Source: Muscardinus avellanarius (taxonomy: Eukaryota; Chordata; Mammalia; Rodentia; Gliridae). From it: a stretch of 64,000 bases of DNA. Below the pieces are notes generated by a model. It did no database searches and was not told the origin of the DNA. It was given only the letters and a program-made list of their open reading frames with translations. The DNA lies in assembly GCA_963383645.1 (NCBI GenBank), contig OY726576.1:12430159-12494158 (forward strand), read 5' to 3'. Positions 11,481 through 22,830 of the stretch are shown here, one piece after another; the first letter of the stretch is position 1; every line of letters begins with the position of its first letter. Position numbers and translations under genes: made by a program.

Positions 11481-12375
11481 CTGAATTGTATTAGGAACCT
11501 TTCAGAAGGGGGTTGTGTCCCAGGTAGGCATGCTAGAGTGTTCTGAAGTGTGACTAACCTTGCATGACCTTCCCACCACATCCCTCCCATTCTCCCTCCC
11601 ACTACCCCAAAAAGAGGCCACCTCGGAAATCGGTAGTCTCCGTTTTCCTTCCTGATTTTGGGAAAACCATTCATTCCACTTACTATAACCTCAATGCCCC
11701 CCCAAAACAAAACTCATAACTCCAGCATCTACATGTGGAAAGTGGCCATCCCCACAGCCCTGACTTATTCCCGGATCTAGTTATATCATTGCCAAGAGAG
11801 CATTTTGCTATCATGCAATTTGTATCACATACTTGGTAAGAAAATCACAACTCTTTGAAATATCAACAAAAGGAAATCAAGCCAAAACACAAATTTTTAT
11901 GACCAGAAAAATCTGGCAGGTTCGGGGGGCTTCTTCCTTAAATGGTGAGGTTTTTTTTTTCAATTTGGCAGGTATGGTGGGCTCCTCTCTAGAATATAAA
12001 TATATAAACGTGAACATAATCTTCACATGTCATCAGTGTTTTGGCAGAGTGACATTTAAGACATTCGTAAATTATCTGAGAAGTATAAGAATGTTCCAGC
12101 ATCCCCCAAGAACTCTGGGAATGAGCCTTCAAAGGTAAGTGCATTGACTCCCTCCCAGGGACCAGTTCTGTCAGTAACAGTCGAGAGCTGGTCCCAATAG
12201 CCTAAGAGTGATTTGGGTTTCGAGTTGGCCGCAAGGATACCGGATTGCCACAGAAATCAGGACTTACAGGGCAAAAGCAAGTCTGGCTGTGGCAGCAGCT
12301 AAACAACACACCAGAAACATTTAATGGTTACTAAGCGACCCGGTTCCAGGTACACCGCCAACGCTTTTGAGAAGT
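11481..12375. other. unique intergenic DNA
   Basis: A 101-codon ORF at 11833-12138 shows no domain or coding bias that I can see. Confidence 0.5.
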
Positions 12376-12515
12376 TCTCGTAACACACTGGTTATGGCGC
12401 TGACTCTGGAGTCAGCCCAGCCCAGCCATCCCAGGGCCGGCCCGGGGCACCTCACCCGCGCCTCTGAGCTGCTGCGTCCTCAGCCAGAGGATGAGCATCC
12501 CATTGCCACACTCGT
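12376..12515 (+). mobile_element. MIR fossil
   Basis: tggttatggcgctgactctg...gagtcagccc and ctgcgtcctcagccagagg fit the MIR pattern (gactctggagtcag, cctcatctgtaaaatgg). Confidence 0.5.
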
Positions 12516-12749
12516 AGCGCTGTTTCCAATGTGAACTGAAACAGCAGATTCAAGTGCAGAGGCTGTCACACAATTAGACAATAAATACCAGCTCTTTTTA
12601 TTGATGGGATGTGTGTGCTCTCCTCCAAACTTTATATCTAAATCATAATCCCCAGTGTGTTGATATCAGGAGACAACTTTTGTGTGGTCATCACAGCTTG
12701 AAGTTAGAGCCCCAAGAATAGAAGTTAGAGCCCTTATAAAAAGAATTTA

Positions 12750-13139
12750 AACCAGGCATGGTGTGCATACCGGTAATCTCAGTACTTGAAAGGCTGTGAC
12801 AGGAGGATAGCAGGATCAAGGCCAAACCTCAGCAGTTTAGTGAGATCTTGTTTCAAAATAAAAAATAAGATAGCCGGGCATGGTGGCGTACGCTTGTAAT
12901 CCCCGCGCTTGGGAGGCAGAGACAGGAGGATCGCGCAGGTTCGAAGCCAGCCGCGCGGGCTGGCTTAGGAGACCCTGTTTCCAAATAAAAATGTAAAAAT
13001 AGGTCTGGGAGTGTAGCCCGGAGGTAGAAGGGCTTCCAGGTACCACCAAAAAATAAATAAAAATAAAAATAAAAAATAAGATAGGGCTAGGGTGTAGCTT
13101 GGAGGTAGAATGCCCCTGGGTTTAATCTCCAGCACCCCC

Positions 13140-13183
<44 letters not shown>

Positions 13184-13190
13184 GCAAAGC
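12750..13190 (+). mobile_element. older B1-dID SINE with (AAT)n tail, split by a younger SINE
   Basis: Left arm 12750-12872, right arm from 13084 (gggctagggtgtagcttgg), tail (AAT)n at 13139-13181. Confidence 0.9.
12873..13065 (+). mobile_element. B1-dID SINE, derived short subfamily, nested
   Basis: An 18-bp A-rich duplication (aaaataaaaaataagata) at 12855-12872 and 13066-13083 flanks it. Part of the match may be shared A-tail. Confidence 0.93.
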
Positions 13191-13221
13191 AGAACTTAAA
13201 TGAGGAGACTTTGCCTCTTTT

Positions 13222-13411
13222 TGTGTGTGTGTGGGACTGGGGATGGAACCCAGGGGCATTTTACCTCCAAGCTACACCAATAGCCGTAATTTTATTTTTT
13301 ATTTTGAAACAGGGTCTCACTAAGTAGCCGAGGCCTCACTAAGTACCTGTGATCCTCCAGTCTCAGCCTCCCAAATGCTGGGATTACAAGCGTGCACCAC
13401 CATGTCAGACT
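13222..13411 (-). mobile_element. B1-dID SINE
   Basis: gggactggggatggaacc to gcaccaccatgtcagact; inserted in the LTR. Confidence 0.9.
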
Positions 13412-13645
13412 GAGACTCTACTCTTAAACGAGAGAGCCTGCCTCCTTTTTCTCTGCTTTCTGCCACGTAAAGACAGGTAAAGAAGAGAGCCATCCACAAA
13501 GCAGAATTTGGGCTCTCACCAGAAGCCAGGTCTGCCGGCCCCTTGATCTTGACCCCTCCTCCCAAACTATGAGAAGTAACTTTCTGTGGTTGAGGCCACC
13601 CAGTCTATGGCATTTTGTCATAGCAGCCCAACCTGATTCACACAG

Positions 13646-14274
13646 CTATGAATAGCACAGTTTTGATGGCTATCATTATTTCTGACGTAGCAGACACCTC
13701 TTGTTCACATAACTAATGTCTATACGTGGGGTGTATCCAGTTATCCAAGAAGTTCCTATGTTACCCATCTATTCCTGTTGAATTAGAGGTCTATCCTGCC
13801 CTGCTTTATGGTGACCTCCCATTACTTGCCGTGTATTAAAATCAACCAACCAACGTGCCATGAATTCCTGCGTCCTGTGATATACTAGGACCTGTGAGAA
13901 ATACAAAGAAACAGGATGCCATCCTGGTCTCGGAGAGTGGCCAGTCTTGTCTGATCAGAGCACAGGGAAGGACGGGTACAGACAGCTGAGATCAAAGAGA
14001 CTTCACGGAAGAGGAGCCAGTGGCGATGAACTTTGGAGGAATGGGGGTGGGGGCAGGAAGAGCTTTCCAAAGAGAAAGGAAAACCACCACCAAGGCCCAA
14101 ATGACAGAAAATAGAAACAACAGCACTGACCCAAAGAGAGTAGGAAAGTAGAGGGGAAAAATATGTTTAAAAACAGGAGCACTGGTACAAAAATACCGCT
14201 TGAAGAGAGACTAGCTGAGCCTGTAGAATAAAGACAGAAGCCCACAGATTAAATTATTCTGTGGAGCACTCAGT
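13646..14274. other. unique intergenic DNA
   Basis: No feature recognised; ORFs under 82 codons. Confidence 0.5.
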
Positions 14275-14283
14275 AAATGACTT

Positions 14284-14470
14284 TTTTTTTTTTTTTTTGG
14301 TACTACAGGTTGAACCTAAGGGCATTCTACCTCCGAACTACACATTAGCCATTTTGTTTTGTTTTGGAATAGGGTCTCGCTAAGTTGCTGAGGCTGGCTT
14401 CCAACCTGTGATGCTTGTGTCTCAGCCTCCCAAGTACTAGGATTACAGGCGTGTACCACTGTGCCTGCCT
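14284..14470 (-). mobile_element. B1-dID SINE
   Basis: Poly-T, then ggtactacaggttgaacc to ctgtgcctgcct. Flanked by aaatgacttttt / aaataacttttt. Confidence 0.88.
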
Positions 14471-14660
14471 AAAATAACTTTTTAAATTGCAATGCATGTA
14501 TCACAGTGAAACTTCAGGACCAAAAGATATGTTAGTGGTAGATCACTGGGTTCCTGTGTTGATACATGCAGCTAGCCATGAGATTAATGTAAACTGCAGG
14601 AAGCATTGATATTTGGTACTTGGAAGTCACTGGCAGCCTGGGTTTTTTCCTGGGGCTTAT

Positions 14661-14888
14661 TTTTATTGTTTTGGGGTTTTTTTGTGGTTTTTTTTTTTTT
14701 TTTTGGTGGTACTGGGGGTGGAACCCAGAGGCTTTCTACCTCCATGCTATACTCCCAGCCCTATTTTTTATATTTTATTTGGAAACAAGGTCTCACTAAG
14801 TTGCTGAGGTTGGCTTCGAACCTGTGCAATCCTCCTGTCTCAGCCTCCCAAGCGCAGGGATTACAAGCGTGCGCCACCATGCCCGGCT
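14661..14888 (-). mobile_element. B1-dID SINE
   Basis: Perfect 11-bp TSD ctggggcttat at 14650-14660 and 14889-14899. Confidence 0.95.
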
Positions 14889-14899
14889 CTGGGGCTTAT

Positions 14900-15692
14900 C
14901 TTTAAAGGGGGACAAAGATAAAGTCCAAAAGCAATCAGAGAGGAAAGCAGGTTAGGTACAAAGGCCAAGAATCAGATTGACTCGAGTATGTCATTAGCAA
15001 TATGGCTGCAGAAGACGCATGAGTAATTGATATATTCAGAGCGCTACAGAAAGTTACTTTGAATCAGATCGAAATGTGGTACAAATGGTTCAGTTCCTGA
15101 GCGCTTGATTCCTGGCCAAGTCTGCTGAATTTTTTCTTGTCAGAGAAAGAAATCAATAGCATACTATTAGTCATCTTTAAAACACACATACAAATGTTAC
15201 GGTCAAATGTGAAAAATACTCTGAAACTGAGTTCAACCAGAGAGTTGAGTGCGGATCCACTCACGGCCCTCCCGGGCCAAACACTTGACTCTCCAGCTGT
15301 CGAGTGTGGTTTCTTGTTGACTTTGCAGCCCACAAAGTGCTGAATGTGGCCATGCTGGAGACTTCTGTAATTTCTGTCTCTGTTCAATTCAAATGTGCAG
15401 CTCCATCTGAAAGAGCAGATGAACACTGGCTGCCGTTCCCAGGGCGTCTTGTGTGTTAGGAATCTCTAATTTTAGTAAGATGGAGAAAAGGAATCAATAG
15501 TAATGTAGTGGCGCTTCTCTTCTACCCTGGAGGTCTGACAACAGTGCAGAAAACACCATCTTGCTGATATAAAACAATTGTTTTCATCCTTTTCTTTTAA
15601 AAATGTATGATTCGGTTGTATTATGTTAAGATTAAAAATGATTAAAATGATTAAAATAAATGATTAAATAAATGATTAAAATGATGAAAGTA
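14900..15692. other. unique intergenic DNA
   Basis: A 120-codon minus ORF at 15064-15426 overlaps a 68-codon plus ORF. Neither is recognised. Confidence 0.5.
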
Positions 15693-15704
15693 TAAAACTA
15701 CTTG

Positions 15705-15927
15705 GTTTGGGTTTTTTTTTTTTTTTTTGCGGGTCTGGGGATGGATAGAACCCAGGGGCGTTTGACCTCCGAGCTGCACCCCCTGCCCTATTTTTTATTT
15801 TGAAACCAGGTCTCACTGAGTTGCAAGAGGGCCTCGCTAAGTAGCTGATGCTGTCTGCGAACTGTGATCCTCCGGTCTCAGCCTCCCAAATGCTGGGATT
15901 ACAAGCGTGTGCCACCACACCCGGCTT
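15705..15927 (-). mobile_element. B1-dID SINE, gcgggtctgggg subfamily
   Basis: Perfect 12-bp TSD taaaactacttg at 15693-15704 and 15928-15939. Confidence 0.95.
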
Positions 15928-15965
15928 TAAAACTACTTGTTTTTAAAAATGGAGTCTAAGTAATT

Positions 15966-16161
15966 TCTTTTTTTTTTCTTTTCTTTTTCTGTGTGGGTGT
16001 GGGTGGGGGGATGCTTGGGATTGAATCCAGGGGCATTCTACCGAGTCCCAGTAAGTAGCTAAGGGTCTGTCTACACTGCTGAGAATGTCTTCGAACCTGC
16101 AATCCTCCTGTCTCAGCCTCCCAAGTACCAGGATTGTAGGCGTGGACCACCACACCTGGCT
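15966..16161 (-). mobile_element. B1-dID SINE with central deletion
   Basis: The junction between arms is missing (cattctaccgagtcccagta); both ends are present. Confidence 0.82.
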
Positions 16162-16660
16162 TAGATTTCCTAATGTACCAGAAAAGAAGACTGCCTCTTT
16201 GGGGCTGCCTTTCACCTTCTCCTTCTGCCTGTCATTTCACTCTCCAGCCTCCGCAGATGGCCTCTGGGTCCAGGTTGACGATGCCATCTCGTGCCTCCAT
16301 ACCCATGGTCACCGGCTGAGGCGTCTTTTCCTCCCCTTCTCATTTCTTACCTTCCACAAAGCCACCAACTCATCGCTCTAAACCAGTTTGTAGTCACTTC
16401 CTCTGCTAGTTTTGCTGATCTGCAAAGACCGGCAAAGGTGGGTTCCAGTGGCGCAGGGCGCCCCAATGGCAGCTGGTTGCCCTAGATGCTCTGGTCCTAA
16501 CTTGATGGCTACAGCTCCATTTAGAGTTGTTACACTGTAAAGGGACCATTCTAAGACTGGCTTGAGGAAATGGTTCTCGAAAAGGTGCCTTCCCTAGGCA
16601 CTTCTCCTACAGCAAGAATTCTCATACCCTGCTGTAATATCCTGAGCTATTTCATTGGGT
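16162..16660. other. unique intergenic DNA
   Basis: No feature recognised. Confidence 0.5.
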
Positions 16661-16963
16661 ATGCTATGGCTCAGACCTGAAATGTCCTCCACAAGCTCAT
16701 GGGTCAGAGGCTTGGTCCCCAGGGCCGCTGTATTCAGAGTTAGAGAGTGCAAAGCGATTGCATTGTGAGAGCTTTAACTTCGCCAATGGAACAACCCATT
16801 GATGGACTCATAATTGGCCATTGAGAGGCATTGAAACTAGAGGGAGGGATTCAGGTGAAGGTCATTGGTCCTTGGGGGTGTCCCCAAGGGGACTGCATGT
16901 CCCTGGCCCCTCCTCTTCCTTCTTTCCTTCCTTCTCTTCTTTTTGTTGTTTTCTTCTTCTTTT

Positions 16964-17000
<37 letters not shown>

Positions 17001-17177
17001 TCCTCCTCCTCCTCCTCCTCCTCCTTTTCCTTCTCCTTCTCCTCCTCCTTCTCTTCTCCTTTTTTCTCCTCCTCCCTTCTTCTTCTTCCTCCTCCTCCTC
17101 TTCTTCTTCTTCTTCTTCTTCTTCTTCTTCTTCTTCTTCTTCTTCTTCTTCTTCCCTCCTCCTCCTCCTTCTTCTTC

Positions 17178-17209
<32 letters not shown>

Positions 17210-17235
17210 CTTCTTCTTCTTCTTCTTCTTCTTCT

Positions 17236-17286
<51 letters not shown>

Positions 17287-17510
17287 ACACACACACCCTT
17301 CCTGGCCTCCATGGGTTAGCCACCCTGCTTTCCTAACCCTCCCCACCTTACCACAGGCCTAGAAACACTGAAGTCACGTGACTACGGGCTGACACTTCTG
17401 ACACCATGAACCAAAGTCAGTCTTTCCTCCTACTTACTGAGAGAAGGCTGTTTTTCCCAGGTATGTTGTCCGTGATCAAAGGCTGACTGGTTCCGACTGG
17501 CATTATACCA
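16661..17510 (+). mobile_element. MaLR-like LTR interrupted by a polypyrimidine tract
   Basis: 5' part tgctatggctcagacctgaa, tcatgggtcagaggcttggt, acccattgatggactc. 3' part caccttaccacaggcc, gtcagtctttcctcc, gctgactggttc. Together they read like one rodent MaLR-type LTR with the repeat tract between. Confidence 0.55.
16907..17286. repeat. 380-bp polypyrimidine tract
   Basis: Blocks of (CTTT)n, (CCT)n, (CTT)n and (CT)n on the + strand. Pure pyrimidine runs span 16949-17178 (230 nt) and 17180-17286 (107 nt). Predicted products on either strand are low-complexity only. Confidence 0.97.
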
Positions 17511-17968
17511 TATGATTAAAGCAATGGGCCAGGAAGAAAAAAATTTTTAAATGCTGTGACTTCAGCCAGAATAATTAGCACTGACTTGCTTGGTGCTAAG
17601 TTCTATTGACAGAAGCTTGTTGGATGTGTTTAGCTGCCTTTGCAATTGCAATTCATCAAGGGAAAAAAAGTGTAAACTTCAACTACATTTTTGTCCACTG
17701 GAATAATTATTTTCTAACAAAATTTTTATAATCCAAGTCATTGAAGGACCCGAAGTACTATGTTATGGGAGAGAGTGTGAAACGTTGCCCTGCAGGCCAA
17801 CAGACAGGATGCTCCCAGCGCTCAGGTTAAGGGGATCAAATAAAGCCCAGGAAGCTTTAAAGCTCTCAGAAATACTAGGTGCCAATGAGCCTTATTTTTA
17901 CAAACTTCTACCAGCTCCTAACTGATGAGATGTGGAAACAGGAAGAGATTTCATAAAAATTTGAGTGG
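17511..17968. other. unique intergenic DNA
   Basis: No feature recognised. Confidence 0.5.
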
Positions 17969-18035
17969 TGTCTTAGTCTGTTTTCCATTGCAATAATAGA
18001 ATACCATGGGCTGGGAAATTTATCGAAAGAAAGAA
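17969..18035 (-). mobile_element. MaLR LTR 3' end remnant
   Basis: tgtcttagtctgttttccat, gggctgggaaatttat: the reversed end of a MaLR LTR, running into a GAA-rich repeat (18024-18082). Confidence 0.6.
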
Positions 18036-18094
18036 AAGACAGAAGAACGAGGGAAGAAGGAAGAAGGAAGGAAGAAGGAAGGTGGGTCATTTTC

Positions 18095-18494
18095 CCCGGC
18101 TCTTCCCATTAATTTGTGCCGTCTGTAAGTCCTTCCAGGAATGTCTTGTCGTTTTCAGTGTATGAATCTTCCATTTCCTTGGTTAATTCCTAAGTATTTA
18201 TCCTTTTGATTGAATTGTTTTCTTAATTTCTTTTTCAGCTTAATCATCAGGAATATGTAGAAATCCCACCAATTTGGGTGTGATTGCTTTTTGTCTTGAA
18301 ACCTCACGGAACGCATTTGTCCTCATGGTTTTATTTTGTGTGTGGAATCCTTAGAGGTTTCAACACATAAGATCATATCATCTGTGAACAGAGATCATTT
18401 TACTTCTCTTCCGATTTGGGTGCGTTTTATTACTTTTTCTTGCCTAGTTGCTCGAACTAGAATTCTTAGGACTATGTTGAATAGGTTTGGAAAG

Positions 18495-18495
<1 letters not shown>
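18095..18495 (-). mobile_element. L1 ORF2 fragment
   Basis: Antisense L1 ORF2 phrases: cttccatttccttggttaat, tggaatccttagaggtttc, agatcatatcatctgtgaac, actatgttgaataggttt. Interrupted by the next SINE and resuming at 18742. Confidence 0.85.
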
Positions 18496-18537
<42 letters not shown>

Positions 18538-18741
18538 GCTGTTGTTGTTGTTGTTTTGGTGGTACTGGGGTTCCTGGAAGCCCTTCTACCTCCGGGCTAC
18601 ACTCCCAGACCTATTTTTTTATATATATTTTATTTGGAAACAGGGTCTCTTAAGCCAGAGCGGCTGGCTTCAAACCTGAGCGATCCTCCTGTCTCCGCCT
18701 CCCAAGAGCAGGGATTACAAGCGTGCACCACCATGCCCGGC
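18496..18741 (-). mobile_element. B1-dID SINE, derived short subfamily, (TTG)n tail
   Basis: Perfect 13-bp TSD aggtttggaaagt at 18483-18495 and 18742-18754. The tail is a 60-bp (TTG)n, i.e. (CAA)n on the element strand. Confidence 0.96.
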
Positions 18742-18754
18742 AGGTTTGGAAAGT

Positions 18755-19088
18755 TTTCAGTCATTATGTCTTCTAATATTCTCTCTGTCCCTCTCTTTCT
18801 CTCTCTCTCTCTCTCCCCCTTCCAGAACTTCCACAATGTATGTTTGGTCTCCTGACGATATCCCACGGGTCCTTTGGGAGCTGCTCATTTTTCTTGGGTC
18901 TTCTTTTCTTTCTATGCCTCATACTTGGTCATCCCCGTTGCCGGGTCTTCAGATTTACAGATTCTTCCACCTGCTCAAATCTGCTTTGGAATCCTTTACA
19001 TTTCAGTTACTGTGTTTTCTTTCTATTAAAATTTCCATTTCATTTTCATATTGTTTTCTTGACTTTTGCCATCTTTATTTATTTGAGT
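18755..19088 (-). mobile_element. L1-derived sequence, continuation
   Basis: ttcagtcattatgtcttcta, ccagaacttccacaatgtat, cagattcttccacctgctca are antisense L1 phrases outside the ORF2 core. Confidence 0.7.
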
Positions 19089-19091
19089 AGT

Positions 19092-19128
<37 letters not shown>

Positions 19129-19319
19129 TGTGTGCGTGTGTGTGGCACTAGGGGCTGAACCCAGGGGTGTTCTACATCTGCGCTATACTCTCAGCCCTAT
19201 TTTATTTCTTTATTTTGAAACAGGGTCTCACTAACTTGCTCACCAGCCTGGAACCTGTGATATTCTTGTTTCCATCTCCCAAGTACTGAGATTACAGGGG
19301 TTCGCCACCCTGCCTGACT
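19089..19319 (-). mobile_element. B1-dID SINE with (GT)n tail
   Basis: (GT)n at 19089-19143, then ggcactaggggctgaacc to caccctgcctgact. Confidence 0.85.
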
Positions 19320-19385
19320 TGGAGGCAGAATGCCTCTGGTTCAATCTGGGTTCAATCCCCATTACAAATAAATAGATAAATAAAT
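19320..19385 (+). mobile_element. dID fragment
   Basis: ggaggcagaatgcctctggt and gggttcaatccccatta, then (AAAT)n. No B1 arm. Confidence 0.6.
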
Positions 19386-20050
19386 ATCCCTTAAACCCTC
19401 TAGAAATCACTTTAGAGCCCAAAGAAGACGGCTTGTGGCAGATGAAGAGACAGTGACCACTACTGTCTTTGCCTTCCACCTCTGATAAAAAGTAGCAGTC
19501 AGCAATCAGAGCACACGTCCCCAGTATTTGGAAGAGGGGGTCCTTTGGGCCCATCCTGGCTTTTGCAAGATGTGTATAAGCTGGCCTTAGAACACGTGCA
19601 CAGTTCCCTGCCACGGGGCAGAGAGTGCAAGAAAAAACTCAAAGCACCAAAGCCATAGGGCACCAAGACATTCCCAGAAGGCCAGGGGAGGCAGCACAGG
19701 ACAGCCTCGGTGGCAAAACCGATTTCAAATCCTGATGTGACCCCTTGGACCCGGCGGTCTGCACACGGCAGACAGATCCTGACCTGAAGCAGACAGATGC
19801 CCTGAGAGGGAAGGTCCCCGGCCTCCTGGGACCTTCTGCCCACGTGGTCCTCCCTCACTTCCTCAGAGAAAACCTGGGATTTGACTCTTATTCTTGTTTT
19901 TTTTTGTTTGTTTGTTTGTTTTGTTTTTGCCTAAAAACAAACTCAGAAAATTCAGACCATGATAAACAATAAATTTTGTCATTTTAGCTTTAGTGCAAAT
20001 AGCCAAACTCCTTTTCTCAACTTTTTATCCTGAAATTCCAAAACAGAATG
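19386..20050. other. unique intergenic DNA
   Basis: A 119-codon minus ORF at 19499-19858 overlaps others; no domain recognised. Confidence 0.5.
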
Positions 20051-20066
20051 AAAAAGAATAGTACAA

Positions 20067-20255
20067 AGCCGGGCATGGTGGGCACACTTGTAATCCCCCT
20101 GGGCTTGGGAGGCGGAGACAGGAGGATCGTGCAGGTTCGAAGCCAGCCTCACTGACTTAAGAGACCCTGTTTCCAAATAAAATATAAAATAGGTCTGGGA
20201 CTGTAGCCCGGAGGTAGAAGGCCCCTGGGTTCCATCCCCAGTACCACACACAAAA
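20067..20255 (+). mobile_element. B1-dID SINE, intermediate subfamily
   Basis: Perfect 16-bp TSD aaaaagaatagtacaa at 20051-20066 and 20256-20271. It has the shortened B1 middle but still the full dID end ccctgggttccatcccc. Confidence 0.96.
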
Positions 20256-20450
20256 AAAAAGAATAGTACAACACCTAAATACTACTTACCCACATACACC
20301 AATTATTTTATTACATGACTTGTTTTTTACTGAAATCTATTGAATGTAAATGCAGACATCATGGTAGCTAACCTTGAAATGTTTAACTGTGTGTCTTTCT
20401 ATAGCATTTGTCAACACATCCACAGTATCATGAGCAGAAAATTGATACTA

Positions 20451-20662
20451 TTTTTTTGTGTGTGTGGTACTAGGGGTGGAACCCAGGGGCTTTTCTACCT
20501 CTGTGCAATACTCCCGGACTGATTTTATACTTTACTTGGAAACGGGGTCTCACTGAGTTGCAGAGGGCCTCACTAAGTAGCTGAGGCTGTCCGCGAACCG
20601 CGATCCTCCGGTCTCAGCCTCCTGAATGCTGGGATTACAACCGTGCGCCACCACACCTGGCT
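20451..20662 (-). mobile_element. B1-dID SINE, cgcgaaccgcgatcc subfamily
   Basis: gtggtactaggggtggaacc to caccacacctggct. Confidence 0.9.
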
Positions 20663-20686
20663 AGTAGTGCTTTTTTAAAATCCAAA

Positions 20687-20880
20687 ATCAGCCAGGCATA
20701 GTAGCGCACACTTCTAATACCTGTAAATGGGAGGCTGAGTCAGAAGGATCGGTGATTTGAGACCAGCCTCAGCAACTTAGTAAGGGATTCAGTAACTTAA
20801 GGAGACCCTATTTCAAAATAAAATCTAAAAATTGAACTTGGGAGTAGCTCAGAGGTAGAAAATCCCAAGACTCAATCCCC

Positions 20881-20932
<52 letters not shown>
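20687..20932 (+). mobile_element. B1-dID SINE with (AC)n tail
   Basis: cagccaggcatagtagcgca to ccccagtaac, then (AC)n at 20886-20932. Confidence 0.87.
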
Positions 20933-20934
<2 letters not shown>

Positions 20935-21410
20935 CCAGAATCCCTAGGATCACATATTACATTTAATTTCCATGTCTCTTGAATCTTCTTCTACCTAAAA
21001 TAATTCTCCTGCCATTTCTTGTCTCTCTTACCAGCATATTGAAGGTTCCACGTAAGATATTTTGCACAATGTGCTCTGTGCAGATGTGACTTTTTCCCCC
21101 CTCGTCACAGAATTCTGAGTGTGCACTGCAAGCTGGAGCAGGTCAGACGTGGCCCTGCCCGGTTCGTTTCTCACGAGGTCACACAACGTCACTTTGTGCT
21201 GTGGTTGGGGACGTTCGCTTTGACTCCTCGGCTGAATGAGGCTTCTAGGTTACTCCTTTGTGATGAACAGGTGGCTGAGGGTTGATGCTTCAAGGCTGAT
21301 GTCAGAACGGGTTACTGGAGGGAAATCAAAACCATGATCTCTTGACAATCCTGTGGGCGAAGAAAATTAATATAAGAATGTTGAGGGTGGAAATAAGTCC
21401 CTCTGCACTA

Positions 21411-21457
<47 letters not shown>

Positions 21458-21589
21458 GGTTCCTTAGAGACACCAGGAAAAGGAATCATGGGATACCCTT
21501 TATTCCTGAGGTTTAAGCCATTCTATTTTTGTATTAATGTAACGATAACTCAGAAGGCTGGGAAAATTGGTGGCATCAAGATGGCAGAC
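20933..21589. other. unique intergenic DNA with an (AC)n microsatellite
   Basis: (AC)n at 21413-21454 has no SINE attached. Nothing else recognised. Confidence 0.55.
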
Positions 21590-22015
21590 GCCCTGGCGGA
21601 CTGTTTGCAGTGGTGAAGCGCATCCGTTCACGGCCCCTGTGCCCTCGGCCCTTTGGCAGCGTCCTCTGACATGAGATTGGCCATCTCTGGCTAACGCATA
21701 GTGGCAGAAACGAAGAGCTGTGTGCTGGGACTTGCCCTCTCGCTGCTCTTGGGACCTTAAGACCATCATGCATGTGAGCCCAGGTCAGCCCGCGACAAGA
21801 CCAGACCGCAGGCCCTTTCTGTCACCTCCTTCTGCAGCTTCAGAGACGCAGACGCCAGCAAGGCCACACCAGACCAAGAGCCCACGCCCGGGCCACACGC
21901 TGACCTCAGGCGCATGCGCGAGCCCAGGCGGGGCTCAGGCCAGCAGAACCACTCCTCGGACCCAGGAACTCAGGACAAACAACGAGCAGGTCTTGTTTCA
22001 AGCCACGATTTGTCA
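21590..22015 (+). mobile_element. MLT1-type LTR, old
   Basis: ggctaacgcatagtggcag, caggccagcagaaccactcc, gacaaacaacgagcagg and tttcaagccacg follow the order of an MLT1-like LTR. Confidence 0.5.
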
Positions 22016-22237
22016 AAATCGTCCCCCAAACAAACTGATCCACTTAGAACCCGTCCTAACTCACACATCCAAGATAAACTGTTGGCTCTTAAGAAAAAAA
22101 AAAATCAGATCGCAGAGAAGTACGATTTACAAAACAAATTGTACACTGAACCTTTACTAGGGTTCTCGGAAAACAAAACTTTAAGTTATTACAGCAAACA
22201 GTATCACATGAATTTCTACAAACACGCTCACTTTATT

Positions 22238-22437
22238 TATTTATTTTTTTTTTGGGTGGTACTGGGGATGGAACCCAGGGGCCTTCTACCTCCAGGCTAC
22301 ACTCCCAGACCTATTTTATATTTTATTTGGAAACAGGGTCTCTTAAGCCAGCGGAGGCTGGCTTCGAACCTGCGCGATCCTCCTGTCTCAGCCTTCCAAG
22401 CGCGGGGATGACAAGCATGCGCCACCACGCCTGGCTT
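22238..22437 (-). mobile_element. B1-dID SINE, intermediate subfamily
   Basis: Perfect 16-bp TSD acacgctcactttatt at 22222-22237 and 22438-22453. Shortened B1 arm, dID B box intact. Confidence 0.96.
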
Positions 22438-22639
22438 ACACGCTCACTTTATTACATGACAGATTGAGGCGGCTGAAGAATACACCGGAACGTTCTAATG
22501 CTCTTTAGTTGAGCTGTAAACATAAACACATGGGTCAATAGAAACACCAGGTCTCAAAGATGGCCAATCAATCCAACCTCAAGAAGTAAATCTGCTGGAA
22601 TTTAAAAAAAAAAAAAAATTTAAGTAGTAAGAAAATCCC

Positions 22640-22830
22640 ATAGAGGAGTGCTTAGACCTTGCTGCATACGGAAATCATCTGGAAAAACTTAAAAATCCCA
22701 ATAGCCAGGGCACACTCCAGACCTATTAAGTCCGAATCCCTGAGATGAGGCCCCAGGTATCAGTACTTTTTACTGCTCTTTGGGTGATTCTAGTGAACAG
22801 CCAAGCCTGAGACCAGAGGCACCGACCGTG
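22640..22830 (+). mobile_element. MER5-like fossil
   Basis: ggaaatcatctggaaaaact, gggtgattctagtgaacag and cctgagaccagaggcacc follow the MER5 pattern. Confidence 0.65.

Larger units (their letters stand above)
12600..13645 (+). mobile_element. MLT1/MST-type LTR split by nested SINEs
   Basis: The 5' part is 12600-12750 (ataatccccagtgtgttgat, gagcccttataaaaag). The 3' part is 13430-13645 (ccttgatcttgacccct, gaggccacccagtctatggc, ttttgtcatagcagccc). The two halves are consecutive in the LTR consensus; three SINEs lie between them. Confidence 0.75.

Noticed and set aside
16821..17362. 150-171 codon ORFs on both strands
   Set aside because: Translations of the polypyrimidine/polypurine tract (poly-Ser/Leu/Phe, poly-Arg/Glu/Lys).
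20886..21454. Regularly repeated short units that might suggest an array
   Set aside because: Plain (AC)n microsatellites, no spacers; CRISPR is not applicable to a mammalian genome.
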